NCBI GenBank assembly: GCA_022829145.1
Contig: CM040743.1
Coordinates: forward strand, 10,124,146-10,188,145
Direction: 5' to 3'
Length of the DNA: 64,000 nucleotides
From: Albula goreensis
Lineage: Eukaryota > Chordata > Actinopteri > Albuliformes > Albulidae
A model generated the notes under the pieces. It was given only the letters and a program-made list of their open reading frames with translations, made no database searches and was not told where the DNA came from. Shown one piece after another: positions 44,301-55,966 of this stretch (its first letter is position 1; each line of letters begins with the position of its first letter). Position numbers and translations under genes: made by a program.

Positions 44301-47300
44301 AACTGAGCTCCTAGCACCAGTGGTGGGTTTGATTCCCCAGTGTGGCTCAGCTGTTGAGCTGTTGGACGGGGTGCATAACCCAAAGTGCCCTGATTCTCAG
44401 TGCCTAAAGGCATGATCTACGAGCTGTGATTCACCCAGTGTGAGGGCTCCTGTGTGGAGGCCTAAATAAAACATTACAATCACTGAGTTAAAAGAGCAGT
44501 GGGGAAAAAATGGCCGCCTGAAGACACAATGAGACATTAAACAGAGATGAGGAGAGGAGAGAAGAGGGAGTGAGGGACCCATTCACTCGCAAGAGCAGCT
44601 TATTCAGAGAGAGGGAGAGGGACAGAGAGACCTAAAGGGAGGGAGAGTGGAGTGATATTGACAAAATGCCCATCTCGGCACAAGAGGAAAAAGGTTGCCT
44701 TGCAGTAGGTTCTCAGCTCGAGCAGGGCACCTGTGAAACGCAGGTAGGTCGCACGGCCATTTGCTCTTATTCTCCCTCATTAGTCCATCGGGAAGCTGAG
44801 GCATAAATACAACACAGCGCTCACAGAAAACAACCTCTACCCTGAAGACTGTGAGATCAAATCCATGAGCTGGGTATTTAAACGAAATGGCCTCAGTAGA
44901 TAGCCAGCGGTATAAAGTAGTTACTAGACAAAACTAGACAAAACACCCACCAGTAGCACATTTGAATAATGAATGAAATTGCCTCTGTAAAAATCCAGCA
45001 TTATGAATGAATAATAAGTCAAATTATGTCAAACAGAACAAAAAAGCTTTTGTATGTTTGTTTCTGTGGAAAAAAAATATTTGTCTTCTATGCAAATAAG
45101 TAAGACACCCCAGAATGGAATTGTTTTGCTTTATGAGGAATCACTAAAGTCATGTGCTGTATATTGGGACAATGTACAGTAAAAGTAAAAGTGATGTAAG
45201 ACGATGATTGGGGAATGGGGGTGCAGAGAAGCTGAATATTTGGGATGTTCACTCACCCACCAGGTCCCACTCTCCGTTGGGCATGTAACCTGAAATGTCA
45301 GCATCGCTCATCTGCAGGTCCAGCAGCCAACCGTCGAAGGTCCACGAGCCAAACTTGAGCTCACACTTCTGGATGTCAAAGGGGAACCAGCGGACGTCTA
45401 CATTACATGTGCTCATGAAGATACCTGGGAGAGAGAGAGAGAGAGAGAGAGAGCAAGAGACATAAAGGAAGAGAGAACACTGTGGTTTTGAAAGGCCATT
45501 ATTTTAAATATTGATATGTCACAAGTTAAATCACAAAATGACTGACAGAATCATGTAGGTCCCAAGAGATTAACCCAACAGTACACCACAAGGAGGCAAA
45601 AAAAGAGATAAAACTGCTGCTTTAGTGCTGGCAGCTCAAATTTATCCAGCAACGGCGAGCCCTCGCACACACAGCACTCCTTTAACATTTCATGTCATCT
45701 ATTCGGTGAGATGAAAAAGAGAGAGAGAGATCACACAAATCAACAGACAGCTGAGATAGAGCCACACTTCCCAGCAGAACTCCGAGACATAAGGATATAA
45801 TGCAGATCCACTTCAATTATAAAACATATCATATTCAGGTAGAGTTCATTGCACAGCAGGATACAAAACTTTTACAAAGCAAAAAGATGCTGAGTAATGC
45901 TAGCGAGGTATAAACATACATCTGTCACTACCAGAGCTGCACACTGGGTAGCATTCAGGAACCAATAACACATTTTTATTTGAGGGTTTTGCAATGTGAA
46001 TCGTTTGGAAAGATTGACAATTCATTTAAACATGTAATGGATTAATTTTTGCATTTGTTTCTGTTTGTCTTGTTTAAATTGACTTCTTGAGAATTGCCAT
46101 TTTAAATTTGCTGTGTACTGTCTGCAAGAATTACCACTGTACTTCGTCAATGCAAATATTTGTCACTCCAATAACGCCACTTAAATTGTTCGAGGACAGG
46201 GGAGAAGGCGAAGCAGATGAAGAGGGAGAAGGGGTGGGGAGGGGGAAAGCAGGAGAGAGACTGTGAAATTGAAACGGATTGAGACAAACCGACTGGCAAA
46301 GTGGGTGAGCTCAGGTCAGTATCACTCCAATTCTGTGATACAAGCGATCTGTACCTGGCTGGCCATGTTATTACAGATAAGGACCCGTCTGCTGAGCATC
46401 GCCTGCCCGGCAACAGCCTGCTTGTTCAGACCATTATCAAATCAATACATTTCTGAAAAGTCTCAGACGGCCCAAAGTGTACCCACAGCCAATAATACAG
46501 ATGGGTCCAAACGCCACGGACAAATTCATCGATCTAATTTCTTTGAAGAAACTAACTCTATTAGTATCAAAAAGACACAGTACCAAGAAGACAGAGTACG
46601 CTTAAAACTGGCGAGCAAAGCCTTTAATTGAATTTTCCTGGAAAAAAAAAAATCAGCAAATACGGCTCATCTGTGAAAGAGCAATAGAATTAAAAGAATC
46701 CAAACCTTAATGAAAATGGCTTGTTATTGAATCAGAAACATCACCAGCTGCAAAAGACCCAAGCTTTATGCTTTGAGCTAAATTAAATATTTAGGCTAAA
46801 CACTTTTACTGATATTTTTCTCATCATTGCATTGCACATTTCCAGTCTTAACCATGACCTCCACTGAAGGTGAATATTTATACAAGATCAATGAAAATTG
46901 TTTCTGCATTACATAAAATAAACAATCACAAGAATATCAAAACATCGAGCAAAACCTGGGTTGAGAAATACAGAACACTTTAATTACAACAGATTAAGCC
47001 AGACGAACAGGCCGAAGATCAATAAGAGCTGGAGAAGATTTAGCAGGCTTAAAAAAACTGAATTGGCACATGAGCATCTGCTATAGAATGAAACAATCAC
47101 CCCTACAGGAAAAAGAGCAGTGCAGCAGTGCCCTTGGCTGGGGACCACAGTCTTTAGCTCAGTGGACCAATCACATATCCTTCTGTGCAGAGTACAAGCA
47201 AGGGCTATACTTCAAAAACCTGCAGCAGACTTCAAGCTCTTTCAGACAGGTTACATTTGGAGATCCATTCCAAAACCGCTTTACAGCTGACTCTGTTCCA

Positions 47301-50300
47301 TTTTCCTACCTTTCGCCTTTGATTTCACAACCAAAGAAATTCTCCAGCCTGTTTTGAATTACAAAAATGTATTGGCATGCACCGAAATACACAAAATATG
47401 CCAGTAGGATCAGGGACATGTTTCAGTCACTGACATTACTGAATGGACTAAGTCCTGGTTTCAGGTACTTCCACGCTTGTTAAAATGAACCATGACAAGC
47501 TCCTATCCATAAAAATTGAACCCAGGAATAGAATTTGGTTGGACAGTACACTACCAGTCATTCTTAAATAATGTAATCAGTACTTTTTGTGTTTTGGATA
47601 TCCATTTTCACGCTCTCCCCAGTGAATCATTTCCAAGAAAATCTATGATATTATGTCAAAATCCAACTTGGCATACAAGTTTATATGATTCTTGTGAAGC
47701 AATGAATGTTTTAAAAAGCAGACTACCATAATAGGCCTCTAAAATGTTTAAACATGATGCACATCAATAAATAAACCTTATCTATTCAGCAAAATGGGAA
47801 TTATTTTTATACGGTTCACTGATTCCATAAAGGCAGTTATACTGTGAAATACAAGCAGTGTGGACAGGCCCATGTGATCATTGTGTGTAATATACTGGTA
47901 TAAATGTGTGCAGTGTAAATCTTGACAACAGCAGACCACATTTCTCTCAAAGAGACGCACTGCAACACGAGGCAAGACTACAGTCTCAGTGCAACACTTT
48001 TCAATATTTACGACTATGATTTAAAGGCACCGTTAGAATGGAGTACAGACCAAGGACTCATTCTAAATGTGAGAGGGGAAGAACTCATACTCTTGACAGC
48101 TGACCTGCTTCTGCCTTTGACCACAGGACAAAGGTATTCAATATCTGAGCCTGAATCTCCTTGAGTAATATTGTCAAGACTGGGCCCTGGCAGTATACTT
48201 AAAAAAACAGACAGAGTCAGCAGAACTACTCTAATTGGAACACCCAACTGAAGCCTCAGATAAATAATTCTGAAAAAAATACATAATAAATAACAAGGAA
48301 GGATTGTGTAAATCAGGCACAGCATTTTCAGGATGATAGCCAAGGTTAATAAATCACCTAAAAGGTCGCCAAAAATTCTGGCCGCACCAAATCATGCCAG
48401 TGGGACACAGTGTAATTTAAGTTACCAGAAACCTGGAGCAGAGGAATTAGAAGCACAACCCCAGTCAATTGGTACTGAAGCTGACCCTTCCATGGCCACG
48501 AGCCACTCTCCAGCATTTCTAAAGAACCTTGTTATGCTGGGGAGGGTGAGAGAGGAGCAGACAGGCTTTGACTGTCCTTGTTACCTCCCAAACCCTGAGA
48601 GATCTACTTGACCTCAGCCAGCAGCAAGCTTGCATACAGGCGCACACCTGAGGCAGACTAGCATTCAGCTCAAGTGTTGCTCATTGTCATTGTCAGGCCT
48701 GTAATAAAGGCACAGCCTGCCATACCTTGACAGAAACATTCTGTGTGCCACAACCTTCACTTTACTGTAAAGGATAGCCTGTATCGGTAGTGCAAAGTTA
48801 TTCGTTTTCCATTCCCTGTTTCTTGCGTGGTCTCTGTATTGTCTCCTCGCTTTGTATTTTGGACCCCACTGAAGGAATAGCACAGCCGTTAGCCCACTGC
48901 ACTCCTCTCTTTTTCCTGCTCACCATCTGGCATGGCTACCATGCCTGTCAATGTGACACGCCAATAAAATAGTCATAAACACATTACGGAAAAAGCAAAT
49001 TGAAATACACACCAAAATAGCAACAACAAGGAGTACTACTGTGAAATTGCAGTTCACTACACTCTTGAACAGATCTGTACTCTCAGGGTAATAAGCTGGA
49101 GATGAAGACCTAGCACCAGGGAAGAATGAGTGACAGAGTATGGTCTTCAAAAAGGCTGATTACTATGGTTACTATGGCTACCAAGAGAGGATTGACTATG
49201 AAGTGACTGTAAGACTGCAGAGGTGAGACGAAAACATGTACTGCACAAAGACTACTTGAACTCAGGGGAAATTTTCTTTCTGGGAAATTTGAAGTTAATC
49301 AAAATGCGGATTGCAAAATAAGTTTCGCTCCCATTAAAAATGTTTCCCTTAGCTTCAAGGACATCACAGCCTGATCGAGCCCGTGGTTAACTGAATAATC
49401 AAGCTTCAGGAGAACATACAAATCCATAAATATGATCCATTTTGTGCTATTGCTGTCTGTATATTAATACTAGTGATGGTAGAGTGAGGTTCCATTGCCT
49501 CCATAATTAAAGCATCTTCAATGAACTGTCAATCATGGACTTGTTTAAACAGATCAAAAGCTTTTTCTCTGCATAGAAAAACACAATGCCTGATTCTAAT
49601 CACATCAGACCCTGGGAGCATATGGTGGCTCTGTGTATTCTCCATCCATAATTTTGTATTTATTTTATATCATACATCTTGTGCATATCTGGTACAACTC
49701 CCAAGTCTGTTGATCACTAGATTGCCAGATAAGGGTAGTAGAGCCTAAATTCTAGGTACTTCTGGAATCCAAAGAAAACGTTTAGGGTAAAAAATTAATC
49801 AAGATGAAAGTACCATGGTAATTTATTTAATTATTAAATTAGAGGATCTGGTAACCCTGGTGCACTGTTACCCAGAAACAAATAGCAGAGAAAAAAATAC
49901 ACTCAAATGTAAGAATGTTATCAGATCTATACAGCAATGTCCCAATCAGAGTTTATCAGATCAAGATGTCATCTTTATTCCTACATTATGCATTCATTTC
50001 TGTTCAGATTTATTTCAGTTACTTTTAATTAGTATGACCCTTGACCTTTCAGATTTTCAAGCTATTGCAATTTATACAGTTTATACAGAAATGCAAATAA
50101 AAAGCAAATAAACAAATTCAACTGGATTAAGAGAGACTGAGGTGAGGTTCCACAGAGGTCTGCTCAAGCTTTGACGGAGATGGAAGATTTACCTGGGGGC
50201 AGGTACTGACAGAAACCGTTAGAGTTAACCTTCACGTTGGTCTTAAAGGTGGAGTCAAACTTGTCATCCGCACTGAGGGGTGGAACAGAGAAGATATTGT

Positions 50301-53300
50301 GGTGCTTAATTAGTTTTAGACTTTTTACAGATATGTAATCAGTACTACAGATATATAACACCATTTTCTGTTGGTTGAGAATGTGTGTGTATGTGTATTA
50401 TATGTGAGTGTGTTCATGTGTGCTTTCGTGTGTGTGAGCAAGCGTCTGCATCACAGATTTATTCCATGTTCATTTTTATAGGGACAGATGAATAATTCAA
50501 ACACAGATAACTGTAAAACAAGATTCCCATGCAATGTATCGTTACATTTGTAGCTCACATGAATTTCTAATGCTTGTCACTACATGGGCTTTAAAAAAAA
50601 CACACCTTTAAAAATATGAATATCATGGGATATGAATAATACAGAATTATTAAAATGGCATGAAAATGTACTACAAAGCAAAAGAGGGAAACTAAGAGAA
50701 AGGGAAAGAGAGAAACACAGACAGACAGACAGACAGACAGAGAGAGAGAGTGAGAAAGAGATCTGGTACCTGTTGTACAGGAGAATGTCAGGAGTCCAGA
50801 TCTGGTCGGTGGTGAATCTTAGGTTCTTCACCCCAGGGTAAGCTGACTGGTTCCACTGGAGGTAGTGGTCATACCAGTGCTGAGACACACACGGAATCAG
50901 CGTGAAAAAAAATGTGTCTCTGATCTCCCAGCAGCCGCTATCAAGAGTCATGCAGCACCCAGATCCCTGCTGGGCGAGCGGCAAGCATGCACGTTAGCGC
51001 AACAGCCGTCCATCAACCCATGCCATGGTAAGCCAGAGCCCAGCGCGGCCCACCTGGGACATGCCCAGCCCTCGCACATGCTCCCTGACAGAACGCCCCG
51101 GGCCAGCGGGAAGCAAGCCAAGGGCGCTTTTCCAAGAAGGCTGCATGAACGATGTCTTTCCCTCCCCTAGCGTTGGCACAGCTGAAATAAACCCCCTCCT
51201 CCCCCATGCTACACGGGCACATCGCAAGGGGTAGCCCTTATGTGTGTGCATGTGTGTGCGCGCTCTCGTGAACAATGCGGTTTGCCTCTTACTGATTCAC
51301 CACCACACCCATGCACACACTTTCCACTATGTTTACCATCTGAAGCCAGACGTTGGTGGTGAGAACCTGGTTCTTCTCATCCTGGGAGGAGGAGACCGAG
51401 GAAAGAGAGTGAGGGAGAAAAGCAAGAAGAGAGGGGAAGAGACAGAGACCATGACCTTTTATTCAAGCCCACCCAGGGACTCAAGAGGACAGACATACAC
51501 CACACAGAGCATTGGTTGCTACTTCACAGAAAAACACCCTCAGTATATGAGATGGGGTGAAATAAACAGAGAGGGACTGGGAGGGAAAGATGGAGAGCGG
51601 ATATACAGACGGCTTACCCCGTTATCTCCCCACACAGATGCCTGTCCTGCCAACTAACGATTACTGGTGCCCAGAGCATTGGCACAGATAGCTGGGATAA
51701 CCGCTTCCAACACGTGCACTTATCATGTTTTCTGGATGTGCCTTGAATGGGAATTATTTGCCCTGGAAAAATCCTCTGTGACTTTGACAGAACTTTGTTT
51801 GGAGCAATACATCATTCTAACAAGACCGTTTGGGGAACAATCTCATCATGACATGAACGCCTCTACCCTTGCTGTCCTAACAGGGGACAAACATTGACAC
51901 TAAGAGGGATTGTGCAACAGACAGACAGACAAACTGACATAAATACTGGTAGGTGTACAAACAAACAGACCCACACATGGGACAGATCGGACAGATCGAC
52001 AGACACAAATAGGGACAACTGAACAGCCAGACAATTTGACAGGCTGAGGCACTATTAAACAAAAGAAAGCCACAGAAGTGTTTGAGACTTTTCTCAGCAC
52101 AGTGACTGTGGGGTGGGGGGGCAGGTAGGTGGCCATAAAGAGCAATGGAGAGATAGATTCTCTTACCACATCCATGATCTGAACAAGAATCATGGATAAA
52201 TTCACAGTAAGTGGAAGTGAGTCGTTGGCCACTGGCCGCTCCATGCGATTGTAGTCCTTCAGTAACTCCTTGAGCAGGGTGCGCTGCTGTGGGCCCTGAA
52301 CAGACACTGAGGGGCGGCAGACAGAGGCGTGAGGGGGGCAGGAGCAAAAAGGGGAAGATGTAAGACAAAAATGGTGGTGAAAGAGGAAAGAGGGTGAGGT
52401 GAAGAAAAAAGGAAGGAAGGAAGGAAGGAAGGAAGGGAAAAGGAAGAGGCCAAAGGGAGAATATGAGAACATAGGGAAAAAGGTAGGACAGGACAGAATG
52501 ACAGAAGATAAAAAGGAGAACAGGAATAGTTTGAAAACGGGATGGAAAAGAGAGGAGGAATCAAGAAAGAGATATTCATGAAACCCTATAAATTGTTAAT
52601 TAACCTTAACGACTCAAAGGCAAATTATCTGTGATAGCAGGGAAATATCAGTGGTATTCCGCCAGCTTAACACGGTATTAAACATTAAATAAGACTTACA
52701 GCAAAGAGCTGTGCACTTTTAGTTTTAAATTGGAATACTCTTCAGTGGTTTTCATAACTGCCTGTCTCAGTCACTGCACTTACAGAACCTGTCATGCAAC
52801 AACACATCATGTCCATAGCAACGTTAACAAGGAAAACATAGTCGAAACAGAGGTGATCTATAATTATGTACTATTGATGCGGGCTGCCAGTTTAATTCAG
52901 TCCCTGCGTCTTGTCTCATACATTTTTGGGGGAGAGGGGAGGGGGATCATTTCATTTATGATTGTAGCTTCAAAAATATGCCGCGCAGCAGCATGTCTCT
53001 CTCCTCTCTCTCATTCCTGCAGAAGTGCAGTCCACCCATACTGCCGGTTCCCAAATCAGCACTGAAATCCTCATAACATTCACACCCAGGCCAGTGATAA
53101 CTCTGATAAATACATCATGCATAAAATACTCATGTGCACACACAACTTTGCATAAACACAAATACACACTGTTAAACAAACATTCTCATTTAGACACTTT
53201 CTCATTCAAACACTGCCGAACACATCTTCCTCTTCTTGTTTTCTTTTGTCTTTCCTTTCATCCCCATATCCTCCTTTTCCTCTCTCAAGCCCTGAGTACA

Positions 53301-53396
53301 GGTGGTGGGGAGGGATGGATGGAGAGAGAACGGGCTAGACCTACCCTGGATGAGCGCGGAAACTCCAATGAGCAGGAGAGCCACAGACCGCCACAT
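37746..53396 (-). CDS. Neuronal nicotinic acetylcholine receptor alpha-7-like subunit (chrna7/8/11 clade), 10 coding exons
   Basis: This is a complete 579-aa Cys-loop receptor subunit. Exons in transcript order: 53396-53345, 52306-52167, 51381-51337, 50879-50770, 50272-50193, 45424-45257, 44049-43855, 41573-41487, 40284-40175, 38498-37746. Exons 2-9 measure 140, 45, 110, 80, 168, 195, 87 and 110 bp, the alpha-7 gene pattern. Features: signal peptide, Cys-loop C149-C163, vicinal C211-C212 (an alpha subunit), M2 with [17 protein letters not shown], a Pro/His-rich M3-M4 loop, an amphipathic helix before M4, and the ending EAVSKDFI. Such subunits form homomeric, Ca2+-permeable, acetylcholine-gated channels in neurons. 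Differences from alpha-7 through the ligand domain and loop, the SVQG start and the neighbours favour chrna11 (or chrna8) over chrna7. The family is certain, the paralogue is inferred. Duplicated donor sites lie after exons 7 and 9. Confidence 0.93.
38499..40174 (-). other. Receptor intron 9
   Basis: No gene. It contains an (AAT)n run at 39886-39911. Its first bases (transcript sense) are part of the tandem duplication at 40085-40188. Confidence 0.6.
40085..40188. repeat. 50-bp perfect tandem duplication across the exon 9/intron 9 junction
   Basis: 40085-40134 and 40139-40188 are identical over 50 bases at a period of 54. In transcript sense each copy holds 14 bases of exon end (ATGCCCAAATGG) and 36 bases of intron, including the donor GTAGGG. 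There are therefore two equal donors 54 bases apart. Confidence 0.93.
40175..40284 (-). CDS. Receptor exon 9 (M3)
   Basis: 110 bases, [20 protein letters not shown] through [14 protein letters not shown]. The acceptor is GTGCCAG and the donor TGG/GTAGGG. The donor lies inside a duplicated segment, so a form longer by 18 codons is possible. Confidence 0.93.
41276..41370. repeat. (CA)n compound microsatellite
   Basis: Several CA runs with CCCAAACACA interruptions, about 115 bases after the donor of receptor exon 8 in transcript sense. On the - strand this is a (TG)n tract within intron 8. Confidence 0.9.
41487..41573 (-). CDS. Receptor exon 8 (M2 pore helix)
   Basis: 87 bases, [20 protein letters not shown] then ATSDSIPLI. 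It carries the pore-lining leucine and valine rings and the outer AEIMP ring of the cation-selective alpha-7 type. Acceptor CTCTCCAG, donor GTGAGT. Confidence 0.95.
41690..42510 (-). mobile_element. Decayed Tc1/mariner transposon with transposase remnants
   Basis: Read on the - strand, scattered frames match a Tc1-type transposase in the right order. SYKEIST then TTVRAIF (about 42360-42420) is the helix-turn-helix. [17 protein letters not shown] (about 42180-42240) keeps the first catalytic Asp. [11 protein letters not shown] (about 41975-42008) has Glu where the DN motif should have Asp. [15 protein letters not shown] (about 41891-41936) lacks the third catalytic acid. Stops and shifts occur throughout, so it is inactive. 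It lies in receptor intron 7 in the same orientation as the gene. Clear terminal repeats were not found, and the ends are approximate. Confidence 0.85.
42516..42559. repeat. 44-bp near-perfect hairpin
   Basis: The arms 42516-42536 (CAGCTTATTTGAACGCTTTG...) and 42539-42559 are complementary at 19 of 21 positions with a 2-base centre. It directly abuts the start side of the Tc1 remnant. Confidence 0.85.
42560..43810 (-). other. Receptor intron 7, remainder
   Basis: No gene. 43130-43300 and 43560-43810 are strongly pyrimidine-rich on the + strand (purine-rich in the transcript) and give Pro/Leu/Ser open frames that look like composition artefacts. Confidence 0.6.
43806..43870. repeat. Tandem duplication of the exon 7 donor region, 40-bp period
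   Basis: TCACCCAGGGAGATCTTCT at 43811 and TCACCCAGAGAGATCTTCT at 43851 differ by one base, and the C-runs before them also match. In transcript sense the upstream copy is the real end of exon 7 with donor GTGAGG. The downstream copy repeats 15 exon bases and the same donor, 40 bases into the intron. Confidence 0.85.
43855..44049 (-). CDS. Receptor exon 7 (loop C, M1, start of M2)
   Basis: 195 bases. [13 protein letters not shown] carries the vicinal cysteines and aromatic residues of the agonist site, followed by M1 ([20 protein letters not shown]) and [10 protein letters not shown] at the cytoplasmic mouth of the pore. Acceptor TGCTCAG, donor G/GTGAGG. The donor is repeated 40 bases downstream. 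Confidence 0.94.
44050..45256 (-). other. Receptor intron 6
   Basis: No gene. A tRNA-like SINE fragment lies at about 44285-44345. The remainder is AT-rich. Confidence 0.5.
44285..44345 (+). mobile_element. tRNA-derived SINE fragment
   Basis: GGTTTGATTCC (44326-44336) differs by one base from the RNA polymerase III box B GGTTCGATTCC. It is preceded by an A-box-like ACTGAGCTCCTAGCACCAGT. No tRNA fold is intact, so this is a SINE head rather than a tRNA gene. Confidence 0.5.
45257..45424 (-). CDS. Receptor exon 6 (Cys-loop)
   Basis: 168 bases. It holds the complete Cys-loop C149 to C163 with 13 residues between ([13 protein letters not shown]), then loop B GSWTFDGW and [16 protein letters not shown]. 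Acceptor CTCCCAG and donor GTGAGT are both strong. Confidence 0.95.
45425..50192 (-). other. Receptor intron 5
   Basis: The longest receptor intron at 4.8 kb. A (GA)n run lies next to exon 6 (45428-45452). Otherwise it is AT-rich with short meaningless open frames and no recognised gene or RNA. Confidence 0.6.
50193..50272 (-). CDS. Receptor exon 5 (ligand-binding domain)
   Basis: 80 bases, [20 protein letters not shown] then CQYLPPG. The first codon is split with exon 4 (Ser). Acceptor CCTCAG and donor G/GTAAAT. KTNVKV, where mammalian alpha-7 has HTNVLV, is one of the differences from true alpha-7. Confidence 0.93.
50770..50879 (-). CDS. Receptor exon 4 (loops D and A)
   Basis: 110 bases, [20 protein letters not shown] then [17 protein letters not shown]. 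Includes the Trp-Tyr-Pro core of the ligand domain. Acceptor TGTCTCAG, donor AG/GTACCA. Confidence 0.94.
51337..51381 (-). CDS. Receptor exon 3 (45-bp miniexon)
   Basis: Exactly 15 codons, [15 protein letters not shown], between acceptor CTCCCAG and donor GTAAAC. The miniexon size and sequence are hallmarks of alpha-7-type nicotinic receptor genes. Confidence 0.94.
52167..52306 (-). CDS. Receptor exon 2 (mature N-terminus)
   Basis: 140 bases, [20 protein letters not shown] then [20 protein letters not shown] through MDV. The acceptor CCTCAG at 52307-52312 is chosen over the nearer TTCAG because only it fits the phase of exon 1. Donor GTAAGA. Confidence 0.92.
52411..52436. repeat. (GGAA)n microsatellite
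   Basis: Six to seven pure GGAA copies about 105 bases upstream (transcript sense) of receptor exon 2. It forms part of the polypyrimidine-rich intron end on the - strand. Confidence 0.9.
53345..53396 (-). CDS. Receptor exon 1 (start codon and signal peptide)
   Basis: 52 bases, [17 protein letters not shown] plus one base. A basic residue followed by a hydrophobic run makes a typical signal peptide that finishes in exon 2. Donor G/GTAGGT, phase 1, agrees with exon 2. No earlier in-frame ATG with a better context is apparent. Confidence 0.85.
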
Positions 53397-55860
53397 ACTC
53401 CTGAATGTGGACAGACAGAGGAGCGGAAGGAGAGGCTGATTCAGAGGAAAAGCGGGAGCTGCCTTGATTTAAAAATCCACAGAGAGACGGGCAGAGTGAG
53501 ACAGAGAGCGAGAGGGAGTCAGAGAGAGAGTGAACGTGCGTCTGTGTGAGAAGGGGAGAGTGTGTATGTGCGTGAGAATGGGAGGTGCAGAGCCTAATGC
53601 TAACGTCGGTACCGTGTTAGCGGATCTGTGCAAGTCAGTGGGGGGAAAACCAGCAGATTGATTCTAGACACACAAGTCTGTTCTCTGTCGCTTGGACTCA
53701 CTCTCTCTCTCTCTCTTTTCCCCCGCCCCTTAACCCTCCCCCCCCCACTCCCTTACCAAAGAGGGGGGTGGAGCGAGGGAAGAGAGCGGGAAAAGGAGGA
53801 TGAAGGATGGGGAGAGGTGGGCAGGAGGGAGGGAGAGACGAGGGGCCAGTGGTGTGATGGAGCCGCTCGCCCATGTCAGGCTAATTAGAGCAATCACTCT
53901 TCCTGTTCTCTGCATCTGTACGCTGGGTGTAGTGGCTGAACCCCCCCTTCCCCCCACCTCAAAAAAATAAACCTGATGGAGGCTAAACAGGAGTGGGAAA
54001 TTCATTCAGCTGTGTGTGACCTCAAAGGAACTCTGTTCATTTACATTCACACTCAGCTTCAATGGTATGACAAACAAATTAAACTAAATTAGGTTCCATA
54101 GCATAGTACCCAGGAACACATGCAAATAATTATCTAAACAGCAATTAGGTTTGTTGGAATACATAGGCTATTAACTGAATGCATATATACATACATATAC
54201 AGACATGCATTGCTCACATAATCATAAAAATACAAATATTATGTGCACTTCATTTATTTGTAGACTGTTCATAGGATAGTGAAGGGATGGTGCATGTATG
54301 CAGACAGTCTGAGAAACACCAGAATTTGAATTCAATTCCTGAAAACATCCCAGCCACATTCAGGCGTCGTGGTACCAGCGCGGTGTTTGTGATGCCCGGT
54401 TGAGGCGGCACAGCAGGTGCAGAGGTGGGACGTCCGGGTTTGGACTCCACTGAAAAACAGCAGCATCAGGGGCAGAGAGTGCTGCCGAGCTTGCGCTCGT
54501 GTTGTATAGATGAATGCAAACAGGCCCGGACGGAAGAGGGAACTGTTTACTTTCCTCTGGCTGTGCGCGAGATGACAGATTGTGGGGGGGAGGGGGCTGA
54601 TTCTGCGGGACGGATGGGTTCCCATCTCCTGGAGAAAGTGCTGGAGTCTGCAGGAGGCCCGGGGATGTGCTTAGTTAAAATCTCATTCTCATTCCTCCTC
54701 ACGAAGTGCTGATGCAGAGCCAGCTTGTATAATAGATTACCCCATTACAGCTGCTGCCCTTCACCTCACACAGCGGAGAGGCCCATGCAGCCCAAAACAA
54801 ACACACGCGTTCATTACTCACGCATTCAATTACCAATACCCTGTACTACACACATAGACACTTCACACCAGCTCTGTTCTCATACATGCTAATAGACTGT
54901 GTCAGATGCAGATGCGGGTATACACTCCTGATTTGCACATGGTACTCACTAGAGTCAGAGAGACATCTGGTGGACACAATAGGTATTACACTATAAGCTT
55001 TAAGGAATTCCATCAATGTACATTGGGATTCCATAAAACCATTGATGGGACAAAAGGGGGAGCAGAGGTTTGTATTTGAGATGATGTTGAGGGCAGAATT
55101 TATAAATTATGAGGTGAAAAATAAATACAAATAAGAATAATAAAATAGGTAGTAAGAATCTTTAAAATACAAATTGAGGAGTTGAAGACTTCCCTCACTT
55201 AGATCAATCTCAAAATGATTTTCATAACAAAAACGTACTATTCCTCTGTGTCCAAGTTAAATATACATAACACTAAACATAACTGTGAATGTAATGCATG
55301 TGTTTATAGGCAAAGAGTTCTCAAATTCACATGCCACTGTTTTCACAATAGCTTTTTTGAGGTATAATGTGACCGTCATGTCCCTCTTTCTGCCTGCTTC
55401 TGTCAGTGGCAGAGGGAAGAAGGTTCTATACTGTCTAGAGGGTCAGGCAAAAACCTGACCTTCTCCAAATGCCAAACACAGAGATCCGTGTCCCGCATGG
55501 AGAATTTTCGTTCTCAGGATGTGATAGTGACTGTTGTCGTCAGTCATTCAGTCAGTCTGTTTGATAAGAATGGTTGGTTTTGCAGACTGTAAAAGTGCAT
55601 GTTGATCTGTGTCAAAGGATTTTTGGTCATAATTCATCACTGAGTGAGCTTGTTGGTTTTTGTACCTATTGTGGAATAATTAAGCTACAGGTACATGGAC
55701 TGGCCTTGTGCTTCAACATGGAAGGGCTGCTCAGTCAGAGAGGGTGTGATCTCTGTGGTGTTCAGCTCCATTTTGCCTTCATGGGACAGTATCTGTCATT
55801 GGCCAGTTCTGGCTCTCACTTCAGCTAGAGTGAAACGATCCTGTGCTGGAACATGCTCGG

Positions 55861-55872
55861 CCACTAGGTGGC
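55861..55872 (+). promoter_or_regulatory. CTCF-like core motif
   Basis: CCACTAGGTGGC matches the CTCF core CCASYAGRKGGC at every position. It is 2.5 kb upstream of the receptor start codon. Binding is not shown by the sequence. Confidence 0.4.
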
Positions 55873-55928
55873 TCTGCTGCGCTCTTCTATGTGCTTCTTA
55901 CACTGCCCTGTCACTTTGTCACTTTGGG

Positions 55929-55966
55929 TAACGAACGAACAAACGAACGAACGAATGAATGAATGA
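55929..55966. repeat. (AACG)n/(AATG)n tetranucleotide array
   Basis: An interrupted four-base repeat changing from AACG to AATG units, consistent with CpG decay of a once uniform array. Confidence 0.85.

Noticed and set aside
44270-44420. tRNA gene suggested by a good B box
   Set aside because: No intact cloverleaf or A box at correct spacing; better explained as a SINE head.
52296-52300. Nearer acceptor TTCAG for receptor exon 2
   Set aside because: It would break the frame with exon 1; the acceptor at 52307 gives correct phase and the expected 140-bp exon.
54340-54700. Possible coding exon in the GC-richer patch upstream of the receptor
   Set aside because: Open frames have no homology that I recognise and no consistent splice partners; more likely promoter-proximal DNA.
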